Of a DNA stretch of 64,000 bases, positions 34,128-44,253 are shown in pieces. The translations under genes and the position numbers were made by a program. The stretch covers positions 1-64,000 of the forward strand of contig NZ_FOFZ01000014.1 in NCBI RefSeq assembly GCF_900111075.1, written 5' to 3'. This DNA is from Flavobacterium frigoris (GTDB lineage: Bacteria; Bacteroidota; Bacteroidia; Flavobacteriales; Flavobacteriaceae). The notes beneath the pieces were generated by a model, which did not search any database, was not told where the DNA came from, and saw only the letters and a list, made by a program, of their open reading frames with translations. Each line of letters opens with the position of its first letter. Position 1 is the first letter of the stretch.

Positions 34128-35216
34128 ATGAAAAACCAGCAATTATTCACTCCCGAAAAGATTGGCTCTATCGAATTAAAAAATAGAGTTGTCATGGCGC
34201 CTATGACCCGATGCAGAGCTTTAAAAAATGTTCCAAACGAGCTGATGGCTGAATATTATAAGCAGCGTTCCAGTGCTGGTTTAATTATTACCGAGGGTAC
34301 CTCACCATCGCTAAATGGACTTGGCTATGCGCGAATCCCTGGCATATTCAATGAGCGACAAGTGAGTGGTTGGAAAAACATAACCAAAGCTGTACATAAA
34401 AATGGAGGAAAGATCGTTGTTCAGTTAATGCATTCCGGAAGAATAAGCCATCCTTTGAACATGCCTCTGGAAAGTGAGGTACTTGGCCCTTCTGCTGTTA
34501 AAGCTGCCGGACAGATGTGGACTGACTTGAAGGAATTACAAGATTTTGTTGTGCCAAAAGAAATGAGTTTACAAGATATTATACATGCAAAAACAGAATT
34601 TGTTAGCGCTGCACAAAACGCCTTATTTGCAGGATTTGATGGCGTAGAACTGCATGGAGCAAACGGCTACTTACTAGAAGAATTTCTATCGCCAGTGAGC
34701 AACATTAGGAATGATACTTATGGTGGAAGCATTGAAAATCGATGCCGATTTGTGATTGAAGTAGTAACTTCCGTGGCTGAAGCCATTGGAAAAGATAAAA
34801 CGGGAATTCGTTTATCTCCTTATGGTATTGCTAGTGATATGCCACATTATCCCGAAATAGACGAAACCTACAATTACCTATCAAAAGAACTTAATAAAAT
34901 TGGCATCGCTTATATCCATCTTGTAGATCATTCAGCCATGGGAGTACCTCCTGTACCAATCGATATTAAAAAAACAATTCGCAAAAACTTTAGAAACTCC
35001 CTAATTCTTTGTGGTGGTTTTGACCAAGAAAGTGCAGAGCTGGCGATTGCAAATGGACTGGCTGATCTGGTAGCATTCGGAAGACCCTTTATAAATAATC
35101 CAGATCTAGTAGAACGTTTTAAAAATGATTGGCCTCTTTCCCAAAATCTTAATGCAGATCTATTTTATACCGCCGACGAAAAAGGATATACTGATTATCC
35201 TTCTTATCAACCATAA
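34128..35216 (+). CDS. Old-yellow-enzyme-family flavin oxidoreductase (alkene/N-ethylmaleimide reductase type)
   Basis: A 362-residue TIM-barrel FMN enzyme. NRVVMAPMTRCRA at the start, the substrate-binding His/Asn pair in HGANGYLLEEFLSP, then NIRNDTYGGSIENR, are diagnostic. Such enzymes use NAD(P)H to reduce activated C=C bonds, nitro groups or nitrate esters. The typical Tyr near the pair in NemA-like enzymes cannot be placed with certainty. The aldolase gene starts 54 bases downstream on the same strand and could be co-transcribed. Confidence 0.9.
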   Translation: MKNQQLFTPEKIGSIELKNRVVMAPMTRCRALKNVPNELMAEYYKQRSSAGLIITEGTSPSLNGLGYARIPGIFNERQVSGWKNITKAVHKNGGKIVVQLMHSGRISHPLNMPLESEVLGPSAVKAAGQMWTDLKELQDFVVPKEMSLQDIIHAKTEFVSAAQNALFAGFDGVELHGANGYLLEEFLSPVSNIRNDTYGGSIENRCRFVIEVVTSVAEAIGKDKTGIRLSPYGIASDMPHYPEIDETYNYLSKELNKIGIAYIHLVDHSAMGVPPVPIDIKKTIRKNFRNSLILCGGFDQESAELAIANGLADLVAFGRPFINNPDLVERFKNDWPLSQNLNADLFYTADEKGYTDYPSYQP

Positions 35217-35270
35217 TTCAATATACATCTTTTAATAACGAAATGGGATATCACTAAAATAAAATTTAAA

Positions 35271-36329
35271 ATGGAAGATATAGACCGCTTGCTAGAATTA
35301 TTAGGAGACAAAAAGGATTTTTTACTAAACCATGTCTGCAAAACAGTTACTAAAGACCAAATTCAATTACCGCATCCCAGTTTTACAGACTCTTTTTTAC
35401 AAAGCAATCGAAATGGGCAAACTATCAGAAGCTTAACTCAGCTTTATAACCATGGTAGATTATCTGGAACAGGATATCTCTCTATTTTACCGGTAGACCA
35501 AGGTATTGAACATACTGCTGGAAGTTCATTTACTCCAAACCCAATGTACTTTGATCCTGAAAACATTGTAAAACTAGCCATGGAGGCCGGTTGCAATGCT
35601 ATTGCTTCTACGATGGGCACCTTAGCCCTGCTTTCCAGAAAATATGCCCATAAAATTCCCTTTGTTGTAAAGATCAATCACAACGAATTACTAACTTACC
35701 CCAAAAAATATGACCAGATAATGTTTGCGAGTGTAAAAGACGCTTGGAATATGGGGGCGGTAGCTATAGGTGCAACTGTATATTTTGGGTCGGCTGAATC
35801 TGATCGACAAATAATCGAAGTTTCAAAAGCATTTGAAGAGGCTCACAACTTGGGAATGGCGACTATTCTTTGGTGCTATTCTAGAAATAATTCATTTGTA
35901 AAAGACAATGTTGATTATAATTCAGCTGCAGACATAACAGCTCAAGCCAATTATTTAGGAGTATCACTGCAAGCTGATATTATTAAACAAAAATTACCAA
36001 CAAGTAACGGCGGGTTTACCGCTATTGGGTTTGGAAAAACTGACCCAGAAATGTATACTAAATTAACTAGTGACCATCCTATAGACTTATGCAGGTATCA
36101 GGTTTTGAATTGCTATGCTGGACGAATTGGTATGATAAATTCCGGAGGAGAATCAAAAGGGGCAAGTGATTTTAAAGAGGCGGTACAATCTGCTATCATA
36201 AACAAACGTGCTGGTGGATCGGGAATAATTATGGGGCGAAAAGCTTTTCAACGTCCTTTTAATGATGGAGTGAAAATACTAAATGCCGTACAAGATGTCT
36301 ATCTTGCAAAAGTAATTTCTATAGCTTAA
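35271..36329 (+). CDS. fbaB: Class I fructose-bisphosphate aldolase, FbaB (DhnA) type
   Basis: A 352-residue cytosolic enzyme, closely following E. coli Fba[18 protein letters not shown] near residues 65-80, [26 protein letters not shown], and the C-terminal [20 protein letters not shown]. It cleaves fructose 1,6-bisphosphate through a Schiff base on a Lys, with no metal. In this family it often serves gluconeogenesis alongside a class II enzyme. Confidence 0.93.
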   Translation: MEDIDRLLELLGDKKDFLLNHVCKTVTKDQIQLPHPSFTDSFLQSNRNGQTIRSLTQLYNHGRLSGTGYLSILPVDQGIEHTAGSSFTPNPMYFDPENIVKLAMEAGCNAIASTMGTLALLSRKYAHKIPFVVKINHNELLTYPKKYDQIMFASVKDAWNMGAVAIGATVYFGSAESDRQIIEVSKAFEEAHNLGMATILWCYSRNNSFVKDNVDYNSAADITAQANYLGVSLQADIIKQKLPTSNGGFTAIGFGKTDPEMYTKLTSDHPIDLCRYQVLNCYAGRIGMINSGGESKGASDFKEAVQSAIINKRAGGSGIIMGRKAFQRPFNDGVKILNAVQDVYLAKVISIA

Positions 36330-36463
36330 TAAGTTTAAGTAAATTACGATTCTAAAAACCAACTTTTTTAGCAATAAAAACAGTTTATTTCTTATCTATT
36401 TTGATAAAAAAAACACTTTGAATAGAAAAATTTATTATTTTTAGTGCTCTTTTTAACTTAATT

Positions 36464-36937
36464 ATGACGAAAAACGAAAAAACAATTACTAAATTTTACG
36501 ATGCTTTTGCTAACGGAGATGCTTCAGCAATGTGTGCATGCTATCATCCAAATATTGAATTTCGTGATCCAATCTTCGGTTCTTTGAAAGGAAATGATGC
36601 TTGTAAAATGTGGGAGATGTTAATGGCACGCAGCAATGGAGATGTAAAAATTAAGCTTTCAGAACTAAAAGCAGATGACTACCATGGAGCTGCTCATTGG
36701 GAAGCTACTTATAATTTTAGTAAAAATAATAGAGCCGTTGTCAATCATATTAGAGCGGCGTTCTTTTTTAAAGACGGTTTAATCCTGCGACATACAGATG
36801 ATTTTGATATCTGGAAATGGTCAAAACAGGCATTAGGATGTAAAGGATATCTGTTGGGCTGGACTGGTTACATGCAGAATAAAATTCATAAAAGTGCACT
36901 AAAGTCGCTTAAAAAATACCTACAAACCAATTTATAA
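36464..36937 (+). CDS. NTF2-like/SnoaL-type protein
   Basis: A 157-residue protein with a single alpha+beta cone domain: ITKFYDAFANGDASAMCACYH, FRDPIFGSLKGNDACKMWEM, then FFFKDGLILRHTDDFDIWKW. This is the usual SnoaL-like arrangement. Members include enzymes, ligand-binding proteins and domains of unknown role; catalytic residues cannot be assigned. It is a single-gene unit. Confidence 0.85.
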   Translation: MTKNEKTITKFYDAFANGDASAMCACYHPNIEFRDPIFGSLKGNDACKMWEMLMARSNGDVKIKLSELKADDYHGAAHWEATYNFSKNNRAVVNHIRAAFFFKDGLILRHTDDFDIWKWSKQALGCKGYLLGWTGYMQNKIHKSALKSLKKYLQTNL

Positions 36938-36961
36938 TACTTCAGTCTTTAAAAATGATTT

Positions 36962-37357
36962 TTTAAAGAGATTTAAATCGATTAAAACGAAAGTCAAATT
37001 TGGACGATTCAAAAAGGAATAAGTAATTCTGCTGGGAATCTTTGTTTGAATATTGTGAGAAATCTTAATCCCTATATTTGGAATACATACGGGAACATAA
37101 AATAAGTAAGAAATCGAGAATTTTAATTTTCATTAAAAGATATCCGAAAAACGGAGCTAATCCATATAATTGACGAAACTATTATAGTCGTGGACAATGC
37201 GCTCGATAAACTATCTGAAAAGGAATTGCGAATGGAATTTCCGGTTTTAGTTTTTGAAACAAAAACATCAATCGGATTTATATTGATTCATCTAACTACT
37301 CGCCTCGCCTATCATCTTGGCTAATTAAATTACCACAGACGACTATTAGAAGAATAA
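36962..37357 (+). pseudogene. Decayed DinB-like (DUF1572) protein gene
   Basis: From 37001 one frame reads WTIQKGISNSAGNLCLNIV, then NLNPYIWNTYGNIK, stop, VRNREF, stop, FSLKDIRKTELIHIIDE and on to FILIHLTTRLAYHLG, stop, NYHRRLLEE. The order matches DinB-family proteins related to DUF1572. Three in-frame TAA codons and a frameshift before 37001 break it; the last TAA replaces the Gln usually seen in HLGQ-NYHRR. The start region is lost. Confidence 0.85.
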
Positions 37358-37585
37358 ATTCCATAATTCATTCCCTACTAGGTTTTTTTTCTTTCTTTCT
37401 AAGTAAAAGAAAATATTAAAAAATAAAAAAATATTAAAAAATATAATTACCTGTAAATCAATAATTTTACTGTGCTACAATCGCTTCGACGATATTCCAT
37501 AGGAAGGAATCTGTTTTCTTATTTGGCCTTTTATCACAAATGCCTATATTGCGGAGCAAATTGAAATAAATCCAAATACTATACA

Positions 37586-39331
37586 ATGAAAAAGGTATTA
37601 CATAAAAAATTAAATGAATTACAGGCGACGGCTATTTGCGGAAATGATATTAGTTCTTCGTGCTTGTATGTTTCGGCTCTTACTATTATGTATGCGGGGC
37701 AGTATGCATGGATTTCATTATTATTTGTGGCTGTTGTTTTATTTTTATTCAGAAAAATATATGGTGAAGTTGTTGGAGCAATTCCCCTTAATGGTGGAGC
37801 ATACAATGTATTGTTAAATACTTCTTCTAAGAAGATGGCTTCTCTTGCCGCAACATTAACGGTATTATCCTACATGGCGACTGCAGTAATCTCTGCATCT
37901 GAAGGAATGCATTATCTACATGGTATTATTCCTGGTATAGATATAACGATTACGACAGTTATTGTATTATTAGCATTTACTGGTTTGGCAATTTTAGGGA
38001 TTGGAGAATCTGCATTTGTGGCAGTAATAATTTTTATAATCCATTTAGCCACCCTGAGTTTATTAGTCGTAGCTTCTGCATGGTTTCTTCTTAATCATGG
38101 TTTACAAACTTTTCATATAAACTGGAGCCTTCCAGTTACTTCTGGTGGTATCGTCAATGCTCTTTTCTTGGGTTTTTCTGCCGCAATGTTAGGAATCTCT
38201 GGTTTTGAAAGTTCTGCAAATTTTGTTGAAGAGCAAGAACATGGTGTATTTCCAAAAACACTTCGCAACATGTGGGCTATCGTCAGCTTTTTTAATCCAA
38301 TGATTGCTTTGCTATTAATCTGTATTATTCCCTTAGCTGAAGTGGGCGAACATAAAGAATCATTACTTGCATTCTTGGGACAAACAACAGGAGGATCATG
38401 GCTTGCTTATCTTATTTCCATTGATGCTGTTTTAGTGTTATGTGGAGCTGTTTTAACCTCATTTGTAGGGGTTTCTGGTTTATTGAATCGTATGACATTA
38501 GATAGAATTTTACCAAACTACTTTTTAAAACAAAACAAGAGAGGGTCTAATTATAGAATTATCATCAGTTTTCTAATCCTTTGTGTTTCTGTACTATTTG
38601 TTACAGGAGGTAATCTTATTGCACTGGCTGGTGTATATACTTTCTCCTTCTTGGCTGTAATGGGCTTATTTGGTCTTGGAAATTTATTATTAAAGTTCAA
38701 ACGTAAAAAATTACCCAGACCAGAGAAAGCAAGAGGAGTTTCAGTAGTTCTTGCTGTAATATTGGTAATTGTAGCCTTTGTGGGTAATGTTCAATTGAAT
38801 GTAGATTCCTTCTATACTTTTATCAAATATCTGATTCCTTCGTTGCTTTTTATAGCAATCATGTTAGGTAGATCTTTTCTGATACAACTTATGATAGACG
38901 CCTTAGAGTATTTTTACAAACCAATGCGCAAAATGGTGATATTCAGCAATCGCTATTTAATGAAAATGAATTTAAAAATAAATTCACAAGAGTTTGTGTT
39001 TTTTACTAAAGGTGATGATGTAGCTATTCTAAATAAAGTGATGCAATATGTACAAAATAACGAGTCTACCAAAAAATTAAGGATCGTCAATGTAAAACTT
39101 AAAGGAGCAAAATCTGATGAGTCACTCATAAAAGATCTTAAAGTTCTGGATCGCGCGTATCCAGAAATTGACATTGAATTCATTGAGCTAGAAGGTATTT
39201 TTGGCCCAGAAATCATTGATGAACTTTCTAAAAAATGGAATATACCAAAAAATTTCATGTTTATTGGTTCGCCCGGAGATCGTTTTTCCTATAGAGTTGC
39301 TGAATTAGGCGGTGTTCGATTAATTATGTAA
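37586..39331 (+). CDS. APC-family amino-acid permease with a C-terminal cytosolic domain
   Basis: A 581-residue transporter. About twelve membrane helices occupy residues 1-430, starting with an APC-type first helix (AICGNDISSSCLYVSALTIM) and including GFESSANFVEEQEHGVFPK, a typical loop. The last 120 residues or so form a soluble domain (FFTKGDDVAILNKVMQYVQ; FMFIGSPGDRFSYRVAELGG) of unknown ligand, possibly regulatory. Substrate is not predictable. The mechanosensitive-channel genes follow after 59 bases, suggesting an osmotic or amino-acid balance context. Confidence 0.88.
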   Translation: MKKVLHKKLNELQATAICGNDISSSCLYVSALTIMYAGQYAWISLLFVAVVLFLFRKIYGEVVGAIPLNGGAYNVLLNTSSKKMASLAATLTVLSYMATAVISASEGMHYLHGIIPGIDITITTVIVLLAFTGLAILGIGESAFVAVIIFIIHLATLSLLVVASAWFLLNHGLQTFHINWSLPVTSGGIVNALFLGFSAAMLGISGFESSANFVEEQEHGVFPKTLRNMWAIVSFFNPMIALLLICIIPLAEVGEHKESLLAFLGQTTGGSWLAYLISIDAVLVLCGAVLTSFVGVSGLLNRMTLDRILPNYFLKQNKRGSNYRIIISFLILCVSVLFVTGGNLIALAGVYTFSFLAVMGLFGLGNLLLKFKRKKLPRPEKARGVSVVLAVILVIVAFVGNVQLNVDSFYTFIKYLIPSLLFIAIMLGRSFLIQLMIDALEYFYKPMRKMVIFSNRYLMKMNLKINSQEFVFFTKGDDVAILNKVMQYVQNNESTKKLRIVNVKLKGAKSDESLIKDLKVLDRAYPEIDIEFIELEGIFGPEIIDELSKKWNIPKNFMFIGSPGDRFSYRVAELGGVRLIM

Positions 39332-39390
39332 CTTTAGTAGCTGCTACTATAAATAGCTAAGATCAATAGTCTCCAAAAAAAATTAAACAC

Positions 39391-40200
39391 ATGAAGGAAA
39401 TAATCGACTATACTCTTTTTCAAGATGGTGGTTTTGACATAAAGGTTATTGGTATAATAAAGCTGATTGTTTTTATAATCGTAGTGCTACTGGTGTTAAA
39501 AATCATTAGAAAAGCAATTTATAAAGTTGAAAAAATTGACGTAGCCAAAAAATATTCTATTTACAGGCTAATTCGATATTTAATTATTCTAGTATCAATC
39601 ATTGCTGGATTACAATTATTTGGTTTTAATTTATCGGTGCTTGTAGCTGGATCAGCGGCCCTTTTAGTAGGGATTGGTTTAGGACTTCAGAATCTTTTTA
39701 GTGATTTTATTTCTGGAATCTTACTATTGCTTGATTCCTCTGTAAAAGTCAATGATGTTATCGAATTAAACGGAATGGTTTGTACTGTTCAGGAAATTAA
39801 TTTGCGAACGACAACAGTTCTGACCAGAGATGACAAGTATATTATTTTACCTAATTCTGATTTGACAAAAAATCAATTAATCAACTGGACTCATAACGAT
39901 CTTGCATCGCGGTTTGAAGTAAATGTAGGTGTTGACTATTCTTCAGATGTTGCACAGGTAATGCAAATATTAAAACAAGCTGTTGATAGTCAAAATAGCG
40001 TTTTGAAGGAACCGAGTCCTTTTATACGTTTTACGAATTTTGGCGATTCATCATTGAATTTTTCAATAATTTTTTGGTCCGAAGAATTATTTCGTGTTGA
40101 AAATACGAAAAGCGAAATGAGGATAAAAATATTTGAATTGTTTAAAACGAATAACATCACCATTCCTTTCCCCCAGCGCGTTGTTCACATTAACAAATAA
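39391..40200 (+). CDS. MscS-family mechanosensitive ion channel (1)
   Basis: A 269-residue protein with two or three membrane helices and the MscS core: VAGSAALLVGIGLGLQNLF is the pore-lining helix with Ala/Gly packing, and DFISGILLLLDSSVKVNDVIEL begins the cytosolic beta domain. Such channels open when membrane tension rises and release solutes. The stop is followed after three bases by the next MscS gene, so they are one operon. Confidence 0.9.
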   Translation: MKEIIDYTLFQDGGFDIKVIGIIKLIVFIIVVLLVLKIIRKAIYKVEKIDVAKKYSIYRLIRYLIILVSIIAGLQLFGFNLSVLVAGSAALLVGIGLGLQNLFSDFISGILLLLDSSVKVNDVIELNGMVCTVQEINLRTTTVLTRDDKYIILPNSDLTKNQLINWTHNDLASRFEVNVGVDYSSDVAQVMQILKQAVDSQNSVLKEPSPFIRFTNFGDSSLNFSIIFWSEELFRVENTKSEMRIKIFELFKTNNITIPFPQRVVHINK

Positions 40201-40203
40201 CAA

Positions 40204-41103
40204 ATGGAAGAGCAAATTCAAGAATATCTTTATAATCCAACAGTTGGAAAAATTGTAAGCTTTTTTATTGGCATCGCAATAATTTGGATGTTAATAAATA
40301 CCATTCAAAAAAATCTTTTTTCGAAAATTAAAGATAATAATAACCGATACAAGGCTAAGAAATTTAGTAGTTTTATTGGTTATTTTTTAACAATACTTCT
40401 TTTAACAATTATATTCAGCGATAGACTTGGGAACCTTACCGTTGCTTTAGGGGTTGCTGGTGCTGGTATTGCATTTGCTCTACAAGAAGTAATCGCTTCA
40501 TTTGCAGGATGGTTAGCTATCATGTTTGGAGGATTTTACAATACAGGAGATCGCGTTCAGCTAGGAGGAATAAAAGGCGACGTAATGGATATTGGTGTAC
40601 TAAGGACTACTATTATGGAAACTGGTCAATGGGTTGACGGCGATTTGTATAACGGCCGAATTGTTTTGATTGCAAACAGTTATGTTTTTAAGGAACCTGT
40701 ATTTAACTATTCAGGAGATTTTCCTTTTTTATGGGATGAAATTAAAATTCCTGTTCAATATGGCAGTGACTATGATAAAGCCAAGGAAATAATTCTTAAG
40801 GCCGGAGTTGAAGTAGCTGGAGACCTGACAATTAAGTCCAAACAAAAATGGACCTCTCTTCAAAATAAATATCGCTTAGAAGATGCCCAAACAGAACCAA
40901 TGATTTCCTTAATTGCCAACGATAATTGGGCAGAATATACCCTTCGTTATGTCGTGGGATATAAAAGGAGAAGAACTACAAAAACAGAATTGTTTACTAA
41001 AATATTAACTGAAATTGAAAAAACAAATGGAGCCGTAAAAATGGCTTCTGCAACATTCCAATTAGTTCAGGCACCGGATTTTAATGTTAATATCAAAAAA
41101 TAA
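40204..41103 (+). CDS. MscS-family mechanosensitive ion channel (2)
   Basis: A 299-residue protein. LGVAGAGIAFALQEVIASFAGWLAIMFGGFYNTGDRVQLGGIKG in parts (GVAGAGIAFALQEVIASFAG; GGFYNTGDRVQLGG) is the pore helix and start of the beta domain. The rest is a divergent cytosolic vestibule, with an insert (LTIKSKQKWTSLQNKYR) absent from the first paralogue. It is distinct enough from that neighbour to be an older duplicate. The broken antiporter gene begins two bases after its stop. Confidence 0.9.
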   Translation: MEEQIQEYLYNPTVGKIVSFFIGIAIIWMLINTIQKNLFSKIKDNNNRYKAKKFSSFIGYFLTILLLTIIFSDRLGNLTVALGVAGAGIAFALQEVIASFAGWLAIMFGGFYNTGDRVQLGGIKGDVMDIGVLRTTIMETGQWVDGDLYNGRIVLIANSYVFKEPVFNYSGDFPFLWDEIKIPVQYGSDYDKAKEIILKAGVEVAGDLTIKSKQKWTSLQNKYRLEDAQTEPMISLIANDNWAEYTLRYVVGYKRRRTTKTELFTKILTEIEKTNGAVKMASATFQLVQAPDFNVNIKK

Positions 41104-41105
41104 AA

Positions 41106-42330
41106 ATGGATTTATTTCCTCTTTTTTCAGTACTTATTGTTTTGTCAGCAGGCTTTGCTTCTATCAATTTTAGGATCCTGAAATTACCCAATGCAATAGG
41201 TTTGATGTTAGTTTCTTTAATTTTTTTTTATCTTAATTCTCAGATATTAATTCCCTCCGTTTAAAGAAAATATTGCGGTAAAAATGGACAATATTAATTT
41301 CAGCGAACTATTATTAGAAGGAATGCTAAGTTTCATGCTATTTGCGGAAGCGATTCATATCAAATTTTAAGATTTGAATAATGAAAAACTTAGTATTTTA
41401 CTTTTTTCAACCATTAGCGTATCAATAAGTACTTTCATAATTGGATTTACAGCCTCCTACTTGCTCACTTTTATGGGGGTTGATGTTTCTGTTAATCCAT
41501 GCCATGTTTTTTGGCGCTCTAATCTCTCCTACTGATCCCATCACTGTATTCAGTTTACTAAAAAGTGCAGGTATAACTAAATCATTAGAGACTAAAATTG
41601 CTGTAGAATCTTTGTTTAATGATGGAGTAGCTGTTGTCGTTGTTATTACGATTTTAAAATTAGCGCAACCTGAAGCCAATTTAGAAATAAGTAACATCTT
41701 ATTATTATTTAAACAATTAGCTATTGGAGGCTTACTTTTAGGACTTGGAATTGGTTACATCGGGTATAAATTGATTGCTAGCATTGACTATTACCAAGTG
41801 GAAGTTTTAATCACTTTAGCAATAGTTATGGAGGGTATACGCTTGCTCATTTTATCCATGTTTCTGGACCTCTGGCAATGGTTGCGGCAGGATTAATTAC
41901 AGGAAATCAAGGCAAGAAATTAGGAATATCAGATGTTACCGCAGAATATATTGATAAATTTTGGGAACTTATTGATGAAATTTTAAATGCAGTATTGTTT
42001 GTTTTAATAGGTTTAGAATTATTAATCATACAAACCAATGAAAAAATACTTTTTGCAGTTATAATACTATTAATAATAACACTGATGACAAGGTATATTT
42101 CAATTTACATCCCTTCCATCGCCGTTCGTTTGAAAGAAAGAATTACTCAAAAAACCATTCTTATTTTAACTCAGGGCGGGTTAAGAGGGGGGATTTCTAT
42201 AGCACTTGCCTTATCTATCACTCCTTAATTCAGTAAGGATATTTAGGTAACCATCACTTACGTTATAGTATGTTTTTCAATTATAGTGCAAGGAATGACG
42301 ATTGGGAAATTTGCTAAAAAAATGCAATAA
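41106..42330 (+). pseudogene. Broken NhaP/CPA1-type Na+/H+ antiporter gene
   Basis: It starts MDLFPLFSVLIVLSAGFASI and ends VQGMTIGKFAKKMQ, with FFGALISPTDPITVFSLLK, SLFNDGVAVVVVITIL and GGLRGGISIALALS, the hallmarks of CPA1 antiporters. Lesions: in-frame stops at 41262-41264 and 41368-41370, a frameshift near 41505, another near 41840, and stops at 42226-42228 and 42244-42246. The remaining pieces are long open frames, so decay is fairly recent. It lies in the operon of the two MscS genes. Confidence 0.92.
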
Positions 42331-42519
42331 CTTATTTTTTGTCTATTTCTACACAAAGTACTAGTAAAATAGACACAAAAAAAAACATTACTTTTATTTT
42401 TTACAGTAATTATTTATTATATTTAGCAACCCATATTCTACTTAATTTTAGACCTATAGATTTTTAAAAATTGTACAGTATACATTTAGTATCTGTACCT
42501 AACTTTAATTTATTAACTA

Positions 42520-44253
42520 ATGGATTATACGAATTTAAATACTGCTAAAATCGAATCCGATTTTTATAAATTACAACAAGATTACAATTCATTAAAAGAG
42601 TTGTTTGATACAATAACCAATACGAATCAAACTAATGAAAATCAAATTAATCAAATTAATGAAAAACTCACTGTATCTTTAGAAAACATGTCAGATGCTT
42701 TTGTTGCTATAGACAACAATTGGAAGTATACTTTTGTAAACCAAAAAGCAGGTCTAATGTTTGGAAAACAACCTGAAGACCTCATTGGCAAAAATGCTTG
42801 GGTTATTTTCCCTGATACTGTTGGAAAGCCATTCCATAAAGTGTACTATAAAGCAATGAAGACCAAAAGGGAAATAGTTTTTGAAGATTATTTTCTTCCG
42901 TGGGATCGATGGTTCGAAAATCGAGTTGTCCCCAGTAAAGAAGGAATAGTTATTTTTTTTCAAGATATAACGGAACGCAAATTAGCCGAAAAAAAACTAA
43001 AAGATCTTAATACAAAACTAGAGGTTCGAAATAGAGAATTATACGAGAGTATTATTCAGATACAAAAAATTAATACTGAATTAATTTACGCAAAAGAGAA
43101 GGCAGAAGAAGGGGATCGCCTAAAATCTTCTTTTCTAGCTAACATGAGTCACGAAATCCGGACTCCAATGAATGGTATTTTAGGTTTTACAGCCCTTCTA
43201 AAGGAACCAAAATTAACTGGTGAGGCACAACAAGAATATATTCGCGTCATTGAAAAGAGTGGAAGCAGAATGCTAAATATCATAAATGATATCGTTAGCA
43301 TCTCAAAAATAGAATCTGGCCAAGTCAATCTATCTTATAAAGAAACTTCAGTTAAAGATCAAATTGAAGGCATTTGTAATTATTTTAAAATTGAAGCGCT
43401 GCAAAAAAATATTGAACTCAAAATTAACAATACTATAAATGAAGAGGACAATTTAATACATACAGATGAAGAAAAAGTCTATGCTATATTATCGCATTTA
43501 CTAACTAATGCAATAAAATTCACCAATCATGGATTGATTGAGATAGGATGTTTTAAAAACAACAATTCTATTACTTTTTATGTACAGGATTCAGGCATAG
43601 GAATTGATTCTAAAAAAATAGACATCATTTTTGAACGATTTAGACAAGTGGACGATTCATTAAGCAGAAATTATGATGGTGCCGGATTGGGATTATATAT
43701 TGCTAAATCTTACATTGACCTTTTAGGCGGTAGAATCTGGGCAGAAAACAATACAGATCATGGTTCTGTATTTTATTTTAAAATCCCTCTTATCAAGTCC
43801 AATGAAACTGATAAAGTAGTCCAAACTCAATTAGCACTCGTACCTTATGAAACACAAAAATTAAAAATACTGGTTGCAGAAGATGACAGTATTTCTTTAA
43901 AATTTATTTCTAAAATTTTAAAAATATTTGGGGAAAATCTATTGATAGCCAGAAATGGATTTGAGGCGGTAAATCTCTGCAAAAAAAACCCAGATATTGA
44001 TATCATACTAATGGACATTCAAATGCCAGTGATGAACGGATATGAAGCGATTAAAAAAATAAGGGAGTTTAATGAAGATGTAATCATAATTACTCAAAGT
44101 GCCTTCGTATTTACGGACGAAGCCGAAAAAGCAATTGAAGTTGGAGGCAATGGATACATTTCGAAACCAATCGACAAAGATCAATTAATTGAACATATCA
44201 ATAAGCAATTAGTATCTTCAAGATCCAAGGCACGAACTAAGACTATTTTATAA
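42520..44253 (+). CDS. Hybrid histidine kinase: PAS, HisKA, HATPase, receiver (cytosolic)
   Basis: A 577-residue protein without membrane helices. A low-complexity N terminus (TNTNQTNENQINQINEK) and a PAS domain (about 50-160, ending FFQDITERKLAEKKLK) precede HisKA with H211 in SHEIRTPMNG, the HATPase domain (VQDSGIGIDSKKID; GAGLGLYIAK), and a receiver with D499 in IILMDIQMPVMNG. The output partner is not encoded nearby. The last 11 bases of the gene overlap the end of menC on the opposite strand. Confidence 0.92.
   Translation: MDYTNLNTAKIESDFYKLQQDYNSLKELFDTITNTNQTNENQINQINEKLTVSLENMSDAFVAIDNNWKYTFVNQKAGLMFGKQPEDLIGKNAWVIFPDTVGKPFHKVYYKAMKTKREIVFEDYFLPWDRWFENRVVPSKEGIVIFFQDITERKLAEKKLKDLNTKLEVRNRELYESIIQIQKINTELIYAKEKAEEGDRLKSSFLANMSHEIRTPMNGILGFTALLKEPKLTGEAQQEYIRVIEKSGSRMLNIINDIVSISKIESGQVNLSYKETSVKDQIEGICNYFKIEALQKNIELKINNTINEEDNLIHTDEEKVYAILSHLLTNAIKFTNHGLIEIGCFKNNNSITFYVQDSGIGIDSKKIDIIFERFRQVDDSLSRNYDGAGLGLYIAKSYIDLLGGRIWAENNTDHGSVFYFKIPLIKSNETDKVVQTQLALVPYETQKLKILVAEDDSISLKFISKILKIFGENLLIARNGFEAVNLCKKNPDIDIILMDIQMPVMNGYEAIKKIREFNEDVIIITQSAFVFTDEAEKAIEVGGNGYISKPIDKDQLIEHINKQLVSSRSKARTKTIL

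Noticed and set aside
37001..37357. Recoded TAA codons (alternative code or readthrough) in the DinB-like frame
   Set aside because: All other genes end at TAA normally, the N-terminal part is missing and a frameshift precedes the frame, so simple decay explains it.
41441..42228. Two separate short antiporter genes
   Set aside because: They are adjacent pieces of one CPA1 antiporter in different frames with stops between; together they read as one broken gene.
42469..42509. Tenth copy of the stress-island motif before the second hybrid kinase (AATTGTACAGTA, 24 bases, TTAAT)
   Set aside because: Both parts match poorly and the right half ends 11 bases before the start codon; probably chance in AT-rich DNA.
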